Assembly: GCF_963576615.1 (NCBI RefSeq)
Contig: NC_088711.1
Span: forward strand, 3,782,001 to 3,846,000
DNA from: Watersipora subatra
Lineage: Eukaryota; Bryozoa; Gymnolaemata; Cheilostomatida; Watersiporidae
Direction: 5' to 3'
DNA length: 64,000 nucleotides
Positions 11,499 through 21,800 of the stretch are shown here, piece after piece. The position numbers and the translations under genes were made by a program. Position 1 is the first letter of the stretch. Every line of letters starts with the position of its first letter. The notes below the pieces were generated by a model. The model saw only the letters and a list, made by a program, of their open reading frames with translations. It searched no databases and was not told where the DNA came from.

Positions 11499-12379
11499 AC
11501 ACTGTATGTATATATATATACACTGTATGTATATATATACACTGTATGTATATATATACACTGTATGTATATATATACACTGTATATATAGAACTCATCG
11601 TGAAATTTTTGTTTTGATCATAGCATGGATTTTGTTTCAATCATAGCATAGGTGTGACTTTCACAAATATGTTTCCTGGTAGGTTTGATCACTGATAACA
11701 GATTATCTTGTACATTGAACTGATACATTAAACTTACAAGTATTTCCATTACAGAATATAATTTAGTGCTAGATGCATATCAATCAACTTAATGTAGACT
11801 TGAAATTAGGATATAAAATGACTGTTTTACATATAAAGAGTATTTTGAGTACACAAAATAAAAAAATTACAGCCAATCACGAAATTAACAACTACAATTT
11901 TCTCTAGTTCATCTGTCGCATTTCTATGGCTTGAAATGGAGGTTTTCGTGCATCTTTTGTATCAAAATTTCAAACATAAAACAGCTGAACATCTTTAACC
12001 AGACATTAACAAAATTTATATTATTTTCACAGTGATAAGAACAACAAAATCGGTGCGACACTTTAGCTTCAGTCAAATACATTATTTTTGGTGTAACGAT
12101 CAACGTCGATCTGTCGTGCACTTATCTGTACAAATGTTCTACTACTTACTATATTGATTTCATTTGTGTGTTGTATATATTCAATTCTTTTTTCAAAATC
12201 TGTGTTTCCTCATGGTCTTTAGGAGTTGGCTCCCTTACGTAATACATCTTGCTAGGAGCTCGCCGAGGGACAAATCGTTTCTTTCTAAATCGAACACTCG
12301 TAGTACTAAAATTATTGATAACTTTCGAATTTTCCAATGAAAGTCTTGTGAAACGTATTGTTTGTGATAAAACGTTCAT
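2627..12379 (-). CDS. MRPS26: Mitochondrial small-subunit ribosomal protein mS26 (MRPS26)
   Basis: Structural protein of the mitochondrial 28S ribosomal subunit, metazoan-type. Exons, 5' to 3' on the minus strand: 12150..12379, 9771..9908, 2997..3120, 2627..2749. They join in phase to 204 codons plus stop, against about 205 residues in human. The start ATG (12377-12379) precedes a basic, hydroxylated N-terminus with FSTTSVRFRKKRFVPRR, as expected for a mitochondrial presequence. Exon 2 (about residues 77-122) and exon 3 form the long charged helix, for example NERLADERAVRKTAEDE. Exon 4 ends with DHNFAITRTGERISN, matching the conserved NWAITREG-type C-terminus. The exon 3 donor could be 6 bp upstream (3003), also in frame. 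Introns are 2.2, 6.6 and 0.25 kb, and the two large ones are filled with mobile elements. Confidence 0.9.
3290..3430 (-). mobile_element. tRNA-derived SINE fragment
   Basis: On the minus strand the segment starting near 3430 has a tRNA-like head: GGCTTAGCCTAGTGGTTAGG (box A-like, GCxxAGTGG) followed about 40 bp later by AGTTGAAATCC (box B-like, GTTCRANNCC). A full cloverleaf does not form, so this is a SINE head rather than a tRNA gene. It lies in MRPS26 intron 2. Confidence 0.55.
3535..4046. repeat. Partial copies of the foldback repeat, upstream flank
   Basis: 3535-3840 is a direct repeat of 5151-5455. Both begin CCCACGACCAAAGTGATATT and share the run through CTCTCCCCCTGCAATAGGAG. Further fragments recur at 3940-4046. 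These are pieces of the element at 4047-6262, so this part of MRPS26 intron 2 grew by repeated local insertion or duplication of one family. Confidence 0.8.
4047..6262. mobile_element. Large foldback (long inverted repeat) DNA element
   Basis: A 2.2-kb element bounded by CCCACGACCAAACAAGAGCG at the left and its complement ending TTTGGTCGTGGG at 6262. The arms are several hundred to about 900 bp: left about 4047-4870, right about 5310-6262. They stay well matched through the CAAACTTAGTAA/ATATCAAGAAGTAT region. No transposase ORF is visible. Both flanks could be read as ATT, so a 3-bp target duplication is possible but weak. Superfamily undetermined. It sits inside MRPS26 intron 2. Confidence 0.8.
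6742..6831 (+). mobile_element. Helitron-like 3' terminus
   Basis: Ends with a GC hairpin, CCCGG-GCAATG-CCGGG (6806-6821), then CATTCA and CTAG (6828-6831) before a T. This matches the Helitron rule of a 3' hairpin followed by CTRR inserted between A and T. The preceding 60 bp resemble 44010-44105. The 5' TC terminus was not located. Confidence 0.5.
7071..7640 (+). pseudogene. Decayed LINE reverse transcriptase C-terminal fragment
   Basis: Conceptual translation includes LGIKTKDRVYAAYVLSIILY followed by GAKTW. This corresponds to the 'K..vY.a.vl..LLYG.ETW' stretch after the palm domain in many non-LTR reverse transcriptases. Downstream remnants (7280-7640) are broken by stops and frameshifts. 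It is a dead LINE copy in MRPS26 intron 2. Confidence 0.65.
7704..7760 (+). mobile_element. Solo terminal repeat related to the 57887-58693 MITE
   Basis: GTAGACGCTCCTTTAACATAA resembles the left terminus at 57885 (GTAGGCGCTCCTACAACGTAA). The matching opposite end was not found nearby, so this is probably a truncated copy. Confidence 0.4.
8770..9124 (-). mobile_element. TA-flanked MITE, minus-strand copy (CCGTAAAACCT family)
   Basis: The right edge reads TTCAAATAGAGGTTTTACGG then TA. The complement matches the copy starting at 46902 (CCGTAAAACCTTTATTTGAA). Internal similarity includes CACTCTCCTTCA and CCTTTTGGATGCAA, so they are two copies of one family. The left edge is not defined. It lies in MRPS26 intron 2. 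Confidence 0.7.
9126..9152. repeat. (TA)n microsatellite
   Basis: Uninterrupted TA dinucleotides between the MITE end and the hammerhead palindrome. Confidence 0.9.
9194..9233 (-). ncRNA. Hammerhead ribozyme motif, minus-strand copy
   Basis: Read on the minus strand: stem I GCGU (9230-9233) pairs with ACGC (9194-9197). The core CUGAUGA (9223-9229) is followed by stem II GUGC/GCAC (9219-9222 and 9212-9215) with loop UCC, then GAAA (9208-9211). A very short stem III is made of the palindrome ACAAAUUUGU, and the predicted cleavage site is after the A preceding ACGC. All invariant core positions are present and both main stems are perfect. The short, nearly loopless stem III is typical of hammerheads in Penelope-like elements and retrozymes, which often act as dimers. 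Confidence 0.82.
9303..9342 (+). ncRNA. Hammerhead ribozyme motif, plus-strand copy
   Basis: Stem I GCGU (9303-9306) pairs with ACGC (9339-9342). Core CUGAUGA is 9307-9313, stem II GUGC/GCAU 9314-9317 and 9321-9324 (one G-U pair), loop UCC, GAAA 9325-9328. Stem III comes from the palindrome 9328-9337. Predicted cleavage is after A9338. The only difference from the minus-strand copy is the stem II closing pair. Confidence 0.82.
9463..9660. repeat. TA microsatellite followed by a short degenerate tandem repeat
   Basis: 9463-9532 is (TA)n with ACA/GTA interruptions. 9535-9640 carries about three degenerate copies of a 50-60 bp unit with CATACAT, TTTCATCAG and AAACACAA blocks. A related stretch with AACACGACATACAT occurs near 3175. 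Confidence 0.7.
10719..10820. repeat. (TATATC/TA)n microsatellite
   Basis: Runs of TATATATC and TATA units directly 5' of the LINE fragment at 10840. They give artefactual open frames of alternating Y and I on both strands. Confidence 0.95.
10840..11339 (+). pseudogene. 3' end of a LINE with restriction-like endonuclease (R2/NeSL type)
   Basis: About 160 codons without stops, 5'-truncated. The frame begins with RHNHVAGVVYRSLC, resembling the region after the CCHC knuckle. It continues with WWEPPG, ILWDFYIQTDKHV, then PDIVVVDKENKRATIIDIAVP, whose PD..D plus trailing D/K pattern fits the restriction-like endonuclease of R2/R4/NeSL-class LINEs. VIPVVIGALGAI and ALLGTAKILRRVL follow before a stop at 11337-11339. 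It is 5'-truncated at the microsatellite and inserted in MRPS26 intron 1. The intact frame suggests a fairly recent copy. Confidence 0.8.
11405..11591. repeat. (TA)n and TATACACTGTATG tandem microsatellite
   Basis: Alternating TA tracts, then about five copies of a 20-bp-type unit with ACACTGTATGTATATATAT. It lies directly 3' of the LINE fragment, so it may have grown from the LINE tail. Confidence 0.93.
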
Positions 12380-13672
12380 CTTTCTTGATGGCGAATGCAA
12401 AACTAATAACCTACGAAAAAAGAGATCAAATGGAAACTGGTGTTTAGCAAAAGTCTTATATTAATAATAGCGCGAGCTAAATCATGAACGAACCGTCGTG
12501 GGATTTCGCCACATGGAAGTGTAGTTTGCTCCAATCATAGATATATAAATCTATATAATAAATAGATAGAAATAATATTATATACCGGTATAAGATTATT
12601 ATAATATTGATTATAAGATATTATGATATTGATATATAAGATTATTATAATAAATATAATAAATAGATATACTTTATATATCTATGACTCCAAAATATGA
12701 TCAAAATAACAATAAATTTTCGCGAATGGTTTTACAATATGTGCACGGAGAAACAACTTCGCAGCGAAGGTGCTTATGAAATTTCGTTTTTATGAGCTTC
12801 AGAAGGTAAGCACAACTCTTGTATGACGCTAGTTGTGAGTAATACAGTAAGTATATTAATTCCTATTGTTAGCTCTTTATATTCCAAATATGTTTTATTA
12901 TACTCTACCCGTGTGTTTAATTATACTTTGTGTATATTTAAGCAAAGCATTTCATCCACCTGCTTATGACAATTGATTGTGTATTTTACTTGAACAAAGC
13001 TAAATTATTTGTTTAGCAAATGTACACTTTTCTTGCATTATTTATTGGTAAGTAATCAGTGTTGTTCCATGCTGTAACCACCCTCTAAGCTTAACTCACT
13101 ACATATTTAAGTTTTTTTTGTAGCAAAGATTAATCTTTGAGAACAATACAAAACTACAAACTTAAAAACTAACTTGTATTTTTTATATTGAAGTAGCAAA
13201 CAAGTATTAGAGGCAGTGTTGTTAGTTTCCTACATTTCTCCAAAAGCATCAACAGTAGTGGTTCTTCTAGCAGTTTCTACTTACTGGTATTGAGACTTAT
13301 TGGTATTGGTACTTAAGGTATGAGACTCAAGAGAAGTGCCTTTCAACTTATAACAACACATCAATTTGGAGTTGTAATTTTTGTCACCTTGGGTTCAAGG
13401 AACAAATAACCCTAAATTAAGAAGCAAACGCACATTCGCTCACGACTAAATAAGGTACTGCGATGGAAGAAGGGAATGAGAGAAGCAAACATTACAATTC
13501 TCATTCACAAATTTTGCTGACTGGATATATGTTACCATTACACAGATAAGCGCAGCAACAGCTATTGAGTTATCTCTTGTGTAACAATTCAGTGAGTTGT
13601 CTTCAAGGTCCAACAAGCGCTTTTATTCTAGCACCGTTCTTTTTATCTTTACAATTTGAAAAAAAACAAATT
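12380..13672. other. Upstream flank of MRPS26, no gene recognised
   Basis: No recognisable exon on either strand. 12540-12680 is a very AT-rich, partly self-complementary stretch rich in ATATAAT and TATTATA. The MRPS26 promoter should lie just above 12379. No confident TATA box or initiator was identified. Confidence 0.5.
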
Positions 13673-14311
13673 CACTACACCATCCCTACGCCATCGCTAC
13701 ACCATCCCTACGCCATCGCTACGCCATCGCTACACCATCCCTACGCCATCGCTACACCATCCCTACGCCATCGCTACACCATCCCTACGCCATCGCTACA
13801 CCATCCCTGCGCCATCGCTACACCATCCCTACGCCATCGCTACACCATCCCTACGCCATCGCTACACCATCCCTACGCCATCGCTACACCATCCCTACGC
13901 CATCGCTACACCATCCCTACGCCATCGCTACACCATCCCTACGCCATCGCTACACCATCCCTACGCCATCGCTACACCATCCCTACGCCATCGCTACACC
14001 ATCCCTACGCCATCGCTACACCATCCCTACGCCATCGCTACACCATCCCTACGCCATCGCTACACCATCCCTACGCCATCGCTACACCATCCCTACGCCA
14101 TCGCTACACCATCCCTACGCCATCGCTACACCATCCCTACGCCATCGCTACACCATCCCTACGCCATCGCTACACCATCCCTACGTCATCGCTACACCAT
14201 CCCTACGCCATCGCTACACCATCCCTACGCCATCGCTACACCATCCCTACGCCATCGCTACATCATCCCTACGCCATCGCTACACCATCCCTACGCCATC
14301 ACTACACCAAG
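13673..14311. repeat. 22-bp minisatellite, about 29 copies
   Basis: The 22-bp unit is two diverged 11-bp halves, CGCTACACCAT and CCCTACGCCAT. It is highly uniform except near the edges. Because 22 is not a multiple of 3 and the unit lacks stops, long plus-strand frames (H/P/Y/A/I/T/S/L/R repeats) appear. They are artefacts. The array sits between the 3' end of the RhoGAP gene and the 5' end of MRPS26, both on the minus strand. Confidence 0.96.
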
Positions 14312-14732
14312 TGTTTGGTGTTTCATCAGGGTTCCAATTTAATTCAAAATTTTACCTTATCTTCGCATGACGTGAAACAGAGCTTCTGATTCTTATGCAT
14401 GGTCTTGTTTGATAACAGTTTATAAAGCAAGCCGATGATAATGAAACTGTATATATAGTGTCCAGTAAAGGCTTCCATATATTTCACAAATGTTTGTCTA
14501 TAATTTATGAAAAAATTGTAACAGATTAGAGTACATCAGTCTCCACTAAGGAAAAATAAACCACCGTGAGAAAATCAAGCGGCGATGTCTTGACTTAATT
14601 TTAGCAGAAAATAAAAATTGGAATGCTATAATAAATGAATATAAAACAAAAAATATATTCATCTCTGTACATAAAATAGCTATACAAACTGTACACTTGC
14701 CACTAGAGTATAACTTTCAACTGCCATTAATT
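14312..14732 (-). other. 3' flank (presumed 3' UTR) of the RhoGAP gene
   Basis: AT-rich non-coding sequence below the TAA at 14733-14735. I found no canonical AATAAA in minus orientation close to the stop. AATATA-type variants occur near 14650. Confidence 0.45.
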
Positions 14733-15833
14733 TTACACTTCGTGTTCGTTATAAAAGAAGAAGCCATGCTGCTCAATGAGAGTGATTGAGATATCTTGCA
14801 TGGCCTTACCCATTGTCCTCATGTCATCCACATTACTAATCGTCGGGCGGATAATTGTCGGCCACCAACAGATAGCCAAATTTTTGCTATCCATGCAATT
14901 CGTTTCACTATTCTTGCTAATTCTAAAACAAATACAACATTGAAAATAACGGTGCTAGAGAACAATTAGAATAGCTGACATAATTACTCTAACATAGTCT
15001 ACTTTGAGCCGTTGGTGAGGCTTTCTAAGATACAGGCGGGTAATAGCTGCACTTACCTGTAGAGATGGGTGACAAGGTAGCGTAGCACTTCATGGTTTGC
15101 AGGAGGCAGCTTCTTGACCACACCCCTTAGCGCGAGCAGTCTAGAGCTCTTTTCGGGTATGCCTGCAATATAATACAGTAGTCCTAAATCTGAAATCAAG
15201 CAACGGCAACTCAGCTACAATCTCTAGGTTGTTTAAGAAGTAAATCATCTAGCATTTACTTCTTGAACAACAACATACTCATGACAAAAGCAATCTCGCC
15301 ACAAACCAATAAGGACAACAGCTATGGATGGTAAGATATTGATAGCGTAACAGATGTACTAGCGCATCCTCACCATTATCGCTAATGTCTCGAGCTCTGC
15401 CTAGAAAACAATAGTATTCCTGCAGGTCAGAAACTGTAACAACTAAGTAAGGATTTCAGGTAAAAACCATTTGCTTAACCTAGCAATAACGACTACCCTT
15501 ATCGCTAGGCCAGAGCTACTGAAGATTATAAAGGCTGTAAGGCTCTCCTCGACACTATAATGATTGTATACCATGAACTCTGTTTCAGAACAAACTAGAA
15601 ATGGTGAAAAAGGCTATGCTTACTATCAGCCACGACGAGCTCTTGGTTGAGGTGAATGGGCACAAGCGGTTCGCTCAAATCACTGAAGAAACCTTTTAGT
15701 GCCGTGGCCACAGCATTCACGTTCACTTCAATGTTGGCTATCTCTATTTCTTTGTCATGCAAAAACATCTCTTTAAGCAACTCAACTTGGGTAGAGTTAC
15801 CAGGCACTCTGTAGATTCCCTCCACAGACAGAG
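14733..15833 (-). CDS. ARHGAP35: p190RhoGAP exons 23-26: RhoGAP catalytic core
   Basis: Residues about 1295-1471. Exon 23 has LSVEGIYRVPGN with the catalytic arginine finger (human STEGIYRVSGN) and LKGFFSDLSEPLVP (FFSELPDPLVP). Exon 24 (15374..15400) is a 27-nt microexon. Exon 25 has VVKKLPPANHEVLRYLVTHL. Exon 26 has NLAICWWPTIIRP with the conserved Asn of the GAP active site, and ends FFFYNEHEV then TAA. The protein stops where the RhoGAP fold ends, so the human C-terminal Pro/Ser tail with GSK3 sites is absent. Catalytic residues are intact. Confidence 0.95.
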
Positions 15834-18800
15834 CTGCAATATTACAGCAGAAATTAGTCTTACAAGCCATTTCACATCGTCGCCATGCAACCCTTGCAGA
15901 CCCAACAAACTTGAGAGAGTAAGGTATGAATGTGTTCAACTGCAGTAATAATTAAATACCTTAAGTGTGGCTACTGAGAATGGATGAACACATTCGCAAA
16001 CCAGACATACAATGTACGATGCGTAGCAAATTTGAAATATTCATTGCATATAATTTTTATACATTATCCCCTTTTGCACGAGTGATGAATGGTCAAGAAG
16101 CATTATTACATCAGAATGTTTCAGCTCTTCCTCGAACAGCTAGCTATCAAAATCTCAAATAAGATTTGTTTTGTACCTCCATGCTTGAAGGTACAAATAT
16201 TATAAAACGCTATAATATTTCTGTTCAAAGCTAGCACCAGCAACTCTAAGCTACCAATAGCTAAAGAGCATAGGCAGTGTTTGCTGCAAGATCGTTAGCA
16301 CAGGTGGCGATTATACATAAAAACTTCTATGAATAAAATTTATGCTTATCACTGTAAAGTCTACTTGCGAGACAACAAACCTTCGGACTCCAGGTACTTG
16401 ACACAGAGTTCAACAAACATTGGAATAAGCTGGCCTTCATTTTGTACATAGTCTTGCAATGTCTTCCCGCTGCCGCGGTTGCTCAGGTAGCTCTGCCTCT
16501 TTAACCTTGATTTGACCTTCCGCTGTACAGATTTCTGTTTCTCCCTTAACACTTTTGTCTGCAGAAATGAAAAGCAAGTTCTCCAACCATTAAAACTATT
16601 AAACACTTGTACATATAATCTCAAAGTGTCACCAAGAGGTTGAAAGGTACAAACAGCTCCTGTCACAGCACAAGCAGCTTCATCTAGCTTTGGTCTTTTT
16701 TACCAAGCCTAAGTTTGTTATAAAATAACAAATTATCCGGATGCTTCCCAACAACCTATGAGAGGAGAAACTGCCTTCAAAGTAGCCCTTGATAATAATT
16801 ATCATACTACAGTGTCTCTACGTATATAATAAGCTAAAGTTGTATTCAGCTGAATAACGCTAACTGATAGCCGGCCACTCAACTTCTACAGCTTCTGCTT
16901 ATGCTACTTGTTAACATAATAAATCCTAGCTCTGCTCATAAGAATATTCATATATAAACTCGAGGTAGCTAAAGGTTATTCTCACTCACTTACTCATGAA
17001 CCTACCTCTTCTTTTTGTTTTCGCTTCATCGACTTTCTTCGCTGTTTGTCAGGGTCATTAGTAGTGACGCTGTTTTTGAAGCGCTCGAGTAAGCTTTGTT
17101 CCTCATCTTCTCCTTTTTTCCGTCTAAGAGCTCGTAATGACCGGTTGCGCTTGACATCAGCATTCAACCGCTTTCCTTCGTCTCCCGCACTCTCACTACC
17201 CTCTGACGGTGTCTCACTTCTCATTATACTCGTAGCAGAGCCAGTTCCATTCTCTAAGTCTGCATTCACTCGGTTTAAAACGATTCGGGGAAGTGAGTTA
17301 CTTTTTCGCTCAGGTGTGCTGGAAGCTTCACTGCGGGTATACATCGGACTGAGAGCTCGACGGCCCATTTGAGGGCTTGTGACACGTGGTCCGTTTCTGA
17401 CATTGAGAACCCGTCGTCTAGAAACCGGGCTTCTCATTGCCGCACTTCTTTCCAATGAGCTCATGTCTGACTCTGAGTCTGTCTGTGGGAAGGCTGTAGC
17501 AAAGAGCACAGGCTTTATATATGTCTAATCCATGACAGAGTAATACTACTATTGGATAGTTTTAAGGCAGAAACAAATTTATCCCACACAAAATGCTTTG
17601 TTCTATGAATGATCTATAGATGTCTGCCTAAATTTCTAATTTTAACTGATTATCTAACAATCATTATAGAAGTCGTACAGACTGGTCAGATACCATGAAT
17701 AGTTTTTAAAGAGCTGAGGAAAAAAGACTTTACATGAAACAAGATGACCAAATAAAAAGAGTGTCCTAATAGGCAGAAGACTCCCACTTACCAGGTTTGT
17801 ACTGAAAGTCCCGTTTGAAGGTTGACTGAACCCTTTGGATTTTGCCAGCAGGCAAGGCATCTTGTACCAGCGCATACTCTTCGCTTGTATCGGAGAGTGC
17901 ATCTGGAGGGTCAGCATAGTCTAGCAGTTCTATTCGTTCGGCTATAGGGGCGTGTATCCTATCCTTGTAGTATATATCATTGTTGTCTGCCCAAGTTCCT
18001 TCAAAGAAAATTCAGCAAATGAGATTCGCATTTTTGTAAAACAGTGCGAAGTTATACCTTGGACCAAAGATGGGTCCAAGCCTTGGGAAGCAACGCAGAA
18101 AACTAAAACATAAATCCTAAACTTGTAACTTGTGGACAGTCGTGCAGACAGTAGTGGTGCAGGTCCGTGATTGAAGCCTCGCTAAGGATGTCAGCCTCGC
18201 ATCCTATCTTAAAGTCATGTATGTGCCTGAATATAATGGTGAAACATGACGGCAGTGTCATAAAATCTGATGTTTCTCAGGGCAGCAACAAGTCAACTTG
18301 TCATTAGGTAGCGATACAATATATACAAAATAAAGGTCTCAGAATAGTCAGATGGCCAACCAGACCGTAGCCTGAGGTTTAGCGTGAGTGTGGCCCAAGG
18401 GCCAGTCAGAAGTCTTCTATGAGTTGTTTTTTTCAGACCTTGGTTTTGACAGGAGAGGCACTTTCCTTATTTAATTATACACATATAAAGATATTTGTTA
18501 CAACTACAGACCATAACAGCACCTCAATAACTGATACTAGTCTCTATTCAGTGCGCCATAAAGATTTACTGTAATTCAGTGAAGGAGGAATACCAACCTT
18601 TCACTTTTTAAAGGACTTACAGAGGCTTCCATATTTATTCAACAATATGGAACTAAACGTGAGTTAGCTGCTTAAGAATAAAAATCATGCAACGATGAAT
18701 TTATTGTATACTGCCTGCAAAATATTTCCGAAAATATATTTTATTATCTGAGCAATTGTGCCTAAATTCATCACTAAAAAGTAATTGACAGACACATGCG

Positions 18801-21800
18801 ATAGGCAACCAACTCCTTGTTCAAATCAAGGGCTTCTGTTACCGTTTCACAAATAAAAATTAACTTTTCAGTGTTTAAAAAAAACAAATGTAAAATGTAT
18901 TAAATAAAAGACCAGCAAACTCAGGCAAAATAATTTAGCAAAAGCAGTTACAAAACCGAAATTTTTAAAAAATTAATATATGTATTAGCAAAAAAGTTTT
19001 ATTAAAGTAAGACGGTTGACAAATCACTATTTTTTACTTCTGTTTGAGCATACACATGAGTGAGACATTATAAAGGCCAATTTCTTAGCACTTCTTTGTA
19101 ACTGCAAAGGGTTTATAATATTAGTTATCATCGAGAGTAAGTCAGTAATACAGAACACGAAGGAGTAGAGCTAGCACCATCAATAACATTGCAGAAGTCA
19201 CTTTGCCTGATAATCTGTTTGGCACAGAAATATAATTAGTGATACTTCAGAGATGAGAGCATTCAGAATAAGGATGGAGAGACACAAGGGGTACTCTGAC
19301 AACAACATCTAAAGCCAATGCACGACAAAGACAAAGCGTCGACTATGACAAGCCTTGCTCTGACAAGCCCTTACAACAATTGGGAGTACCATTGAGCAGA
19401 GAGCGCACACCCCAGCCAAGGAGGTCTTGTAGGGAGTAACAGCGTGTCAGTTTCCCTCCCGGATGACTCAATGAAAAACTCGATAAGGCTCTCTCAGTCA
19501 GTGACAAATTGGGAGATGGGAAAGCTTCCAAGGAAACCATTTTTTGCAGAGAAATCGAAGCTCTCATTCGTCGAGAGATTAACCGCCCTACACAAGCAGC
19601 CATGCTAAGTCAACGACAAATACACCTCCTTTCTTTATTTGAGAATATGAATGTTAATAAACAGTAAAATAACAGTACAGTGGACCCTCGCCATATGATT
19701 TTAATTTGTTCTAGTGTTAGCATCAGAGAGGGCATCGTATAGAGGGATACAAAAACCCATAGTAAATATCTAATGCAAACACCCCCTGGGAAAAATCATC
19801 AAAATTTTATATACATACTCTTCATATTAAAGATTCGTGACAAAATAAGATGTTAACCTTGGTAACTATAGTTACCTACAGTAACTTTAGTGTATTTAGT
19901 GGTTATGATCTGCAATAAAATGTAACGTTACAATATACTATGCGCAGTACGCACCGTAGGGAGTTCTTACCTTCGAGGCAGACGTATAACATAAACGTTG
20001 AATTCAACTTACCGTACTTTTCGGACTATTAACCGCACCCTTATATAAGCCGCATCTGCTTTATTTTCAAAGAAACAATAATAAAACAATACATAGGCCG
20101 CACCTTTGTATAGGCCGCAAAACCCAGGACGGTGATTTTTAATACGGCAGCAACTTTGCTAGTTGAAACGGAACAGTGCTTCTAGGCACTGTTCCGTATT
20201 ACCGACGCTTTTTTAACCCAGTGCCTAACGGAACAGTACCGCTAGGCATTGTTTCGTTTTTTCTTTCACTGCTAGAGGCCCATTAACCGGAGATTCCGAT
20301 TGATGCGCCCTAGTGGTGAAATAAAAAACCACAGAATAGCCGTACCCTTATATAAGCCGCATGGCTCAAAACATCAGAAAAAAGTAGCGGCTAAAAGTCC
20401 AAAAAGTACCGTAAATGAATTTAGCTTACTAAACACATACTAAAAGCTAAGTTTTGATATGCATTTTCAACTATATTACTGAATTTCAACTTTTTCATCA
20501 CTAAAACTTTATCACCCATCTGTTTTCAGTTTCGTTTTCACTTAATAACTGATATCTAATAACGCCTAACTGAGCAAGATCGAGCATCGTATCTCTTTCA
20601 TTTTCTGTTAGAGGGATTTCGGTAAAATGTACATCGGCATATTTGTTATTCCGACGTAATCAGCACACCGACTGCCAAATTTGAAATTCAACAGAAATTT
20701 TTGTTGATACCGTATGGTGAAACTTATTTCGTATGTTCTACATCATAGGGCAAAAAAAATTATATGACAGGGTCATCATAACCTGAGGGCGCACTGTATT
20801 GGCATCAGGGAATATGCTGAAAAATATACTTCTTGGTGAATACAAACAGCTTGAATATTTTGCAACAGTATTATATTACTGAGATACTCTAGTTTAAAGG
20901 AATACAGTCATACCTCGACATACGAGTGCTTTAACAAATGAAAAAATTGAGATACAAGCAAAATTTAGAGCAAGATACTGTCTTTAGATACGAGAAAGCT
21001 TTGAGATACGAGCATACAAGTTGGTTCTCAATGGCCATTAAATGGCCGAGTATACGAGAGGCCGCTTCTGAGAACAGCATCAACCGTCTTTCTCATCATA
21101 TCAGTTCGAAATTTTTTTTGATAAGGTTGGCTAAAAGTTATAATGAAAGCAAGAGAAAAAGCGTCTAACCAGAAACAAATTATTGTGTATTAAAAAATTA
21201 AGCCCATGAAAAAGTTTAGTAAAAGGTGAAAACTTAAATTTAAATTTAGTGAGCTAAATCCATTGCAGCTAAGTTCAAAGTTTATGTTACCTAACATCAC
21301 AAAAAGTCCAGTACACCAAATGCGTTGCTGTCTCTCACGGTAAGAACTCCATTCAGTACTATACATAGTAATGTTACATTTTATTGCAGATCACAACCAC
21401 TAAATAAGTAATTGTTTTGTTTTGTGAGCATAGGTACTAAATTACAAAAATTAAAAACACGCGTTTCCATCGTAGTATCCTGTTTTAAGTGGTTTTTTAT
21501 AGTATGGGAACGAATTAATTTGTCTTTAGTTACTTTACATATGAAATATTGCAATTGACATACATTACAATGTATGAGCTCATTCCCAGAACGCAGTAAG
21601 CTCGTATGTTGAGGCATGACTGTATTTTGCTAATGAGTAACATTGGTAGAGATGACAACTCTTTAAACCCTCTTACCTCCAAGGTAAAGAGCTCCTCTCG
21701 AGTCAGCCCAGTGCTTCCGAGAACCAGAAACCGTAGAAGAGTATCTAGGAAGATAAACCACAAGATAACGCCAAATGAAAAATGCCTGACCAAAAACAAA

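Noticed and set aside
10655..11640. Many Y/I-rich ORFs on both strands
   Set aside because: Translation of TA-type microsatellites. Only the non-repetitive 10840-11339 part has protein character (LINE endonuclease).
12249..12464. Plus-strand ORF opposite MRPS26 exon 1
   Set aside because: Antisense shadow of the coding exon with no splice or homology support.
13565..14389. Long plus-strand ORFs (274 and 228 codons) over the HHPYAIATPSL-type repeat
   Set aside because: They follow from a 22-bp stop-free minisatellite and are open in several frames. No homologue, splice context or non-repetitive coding flank.
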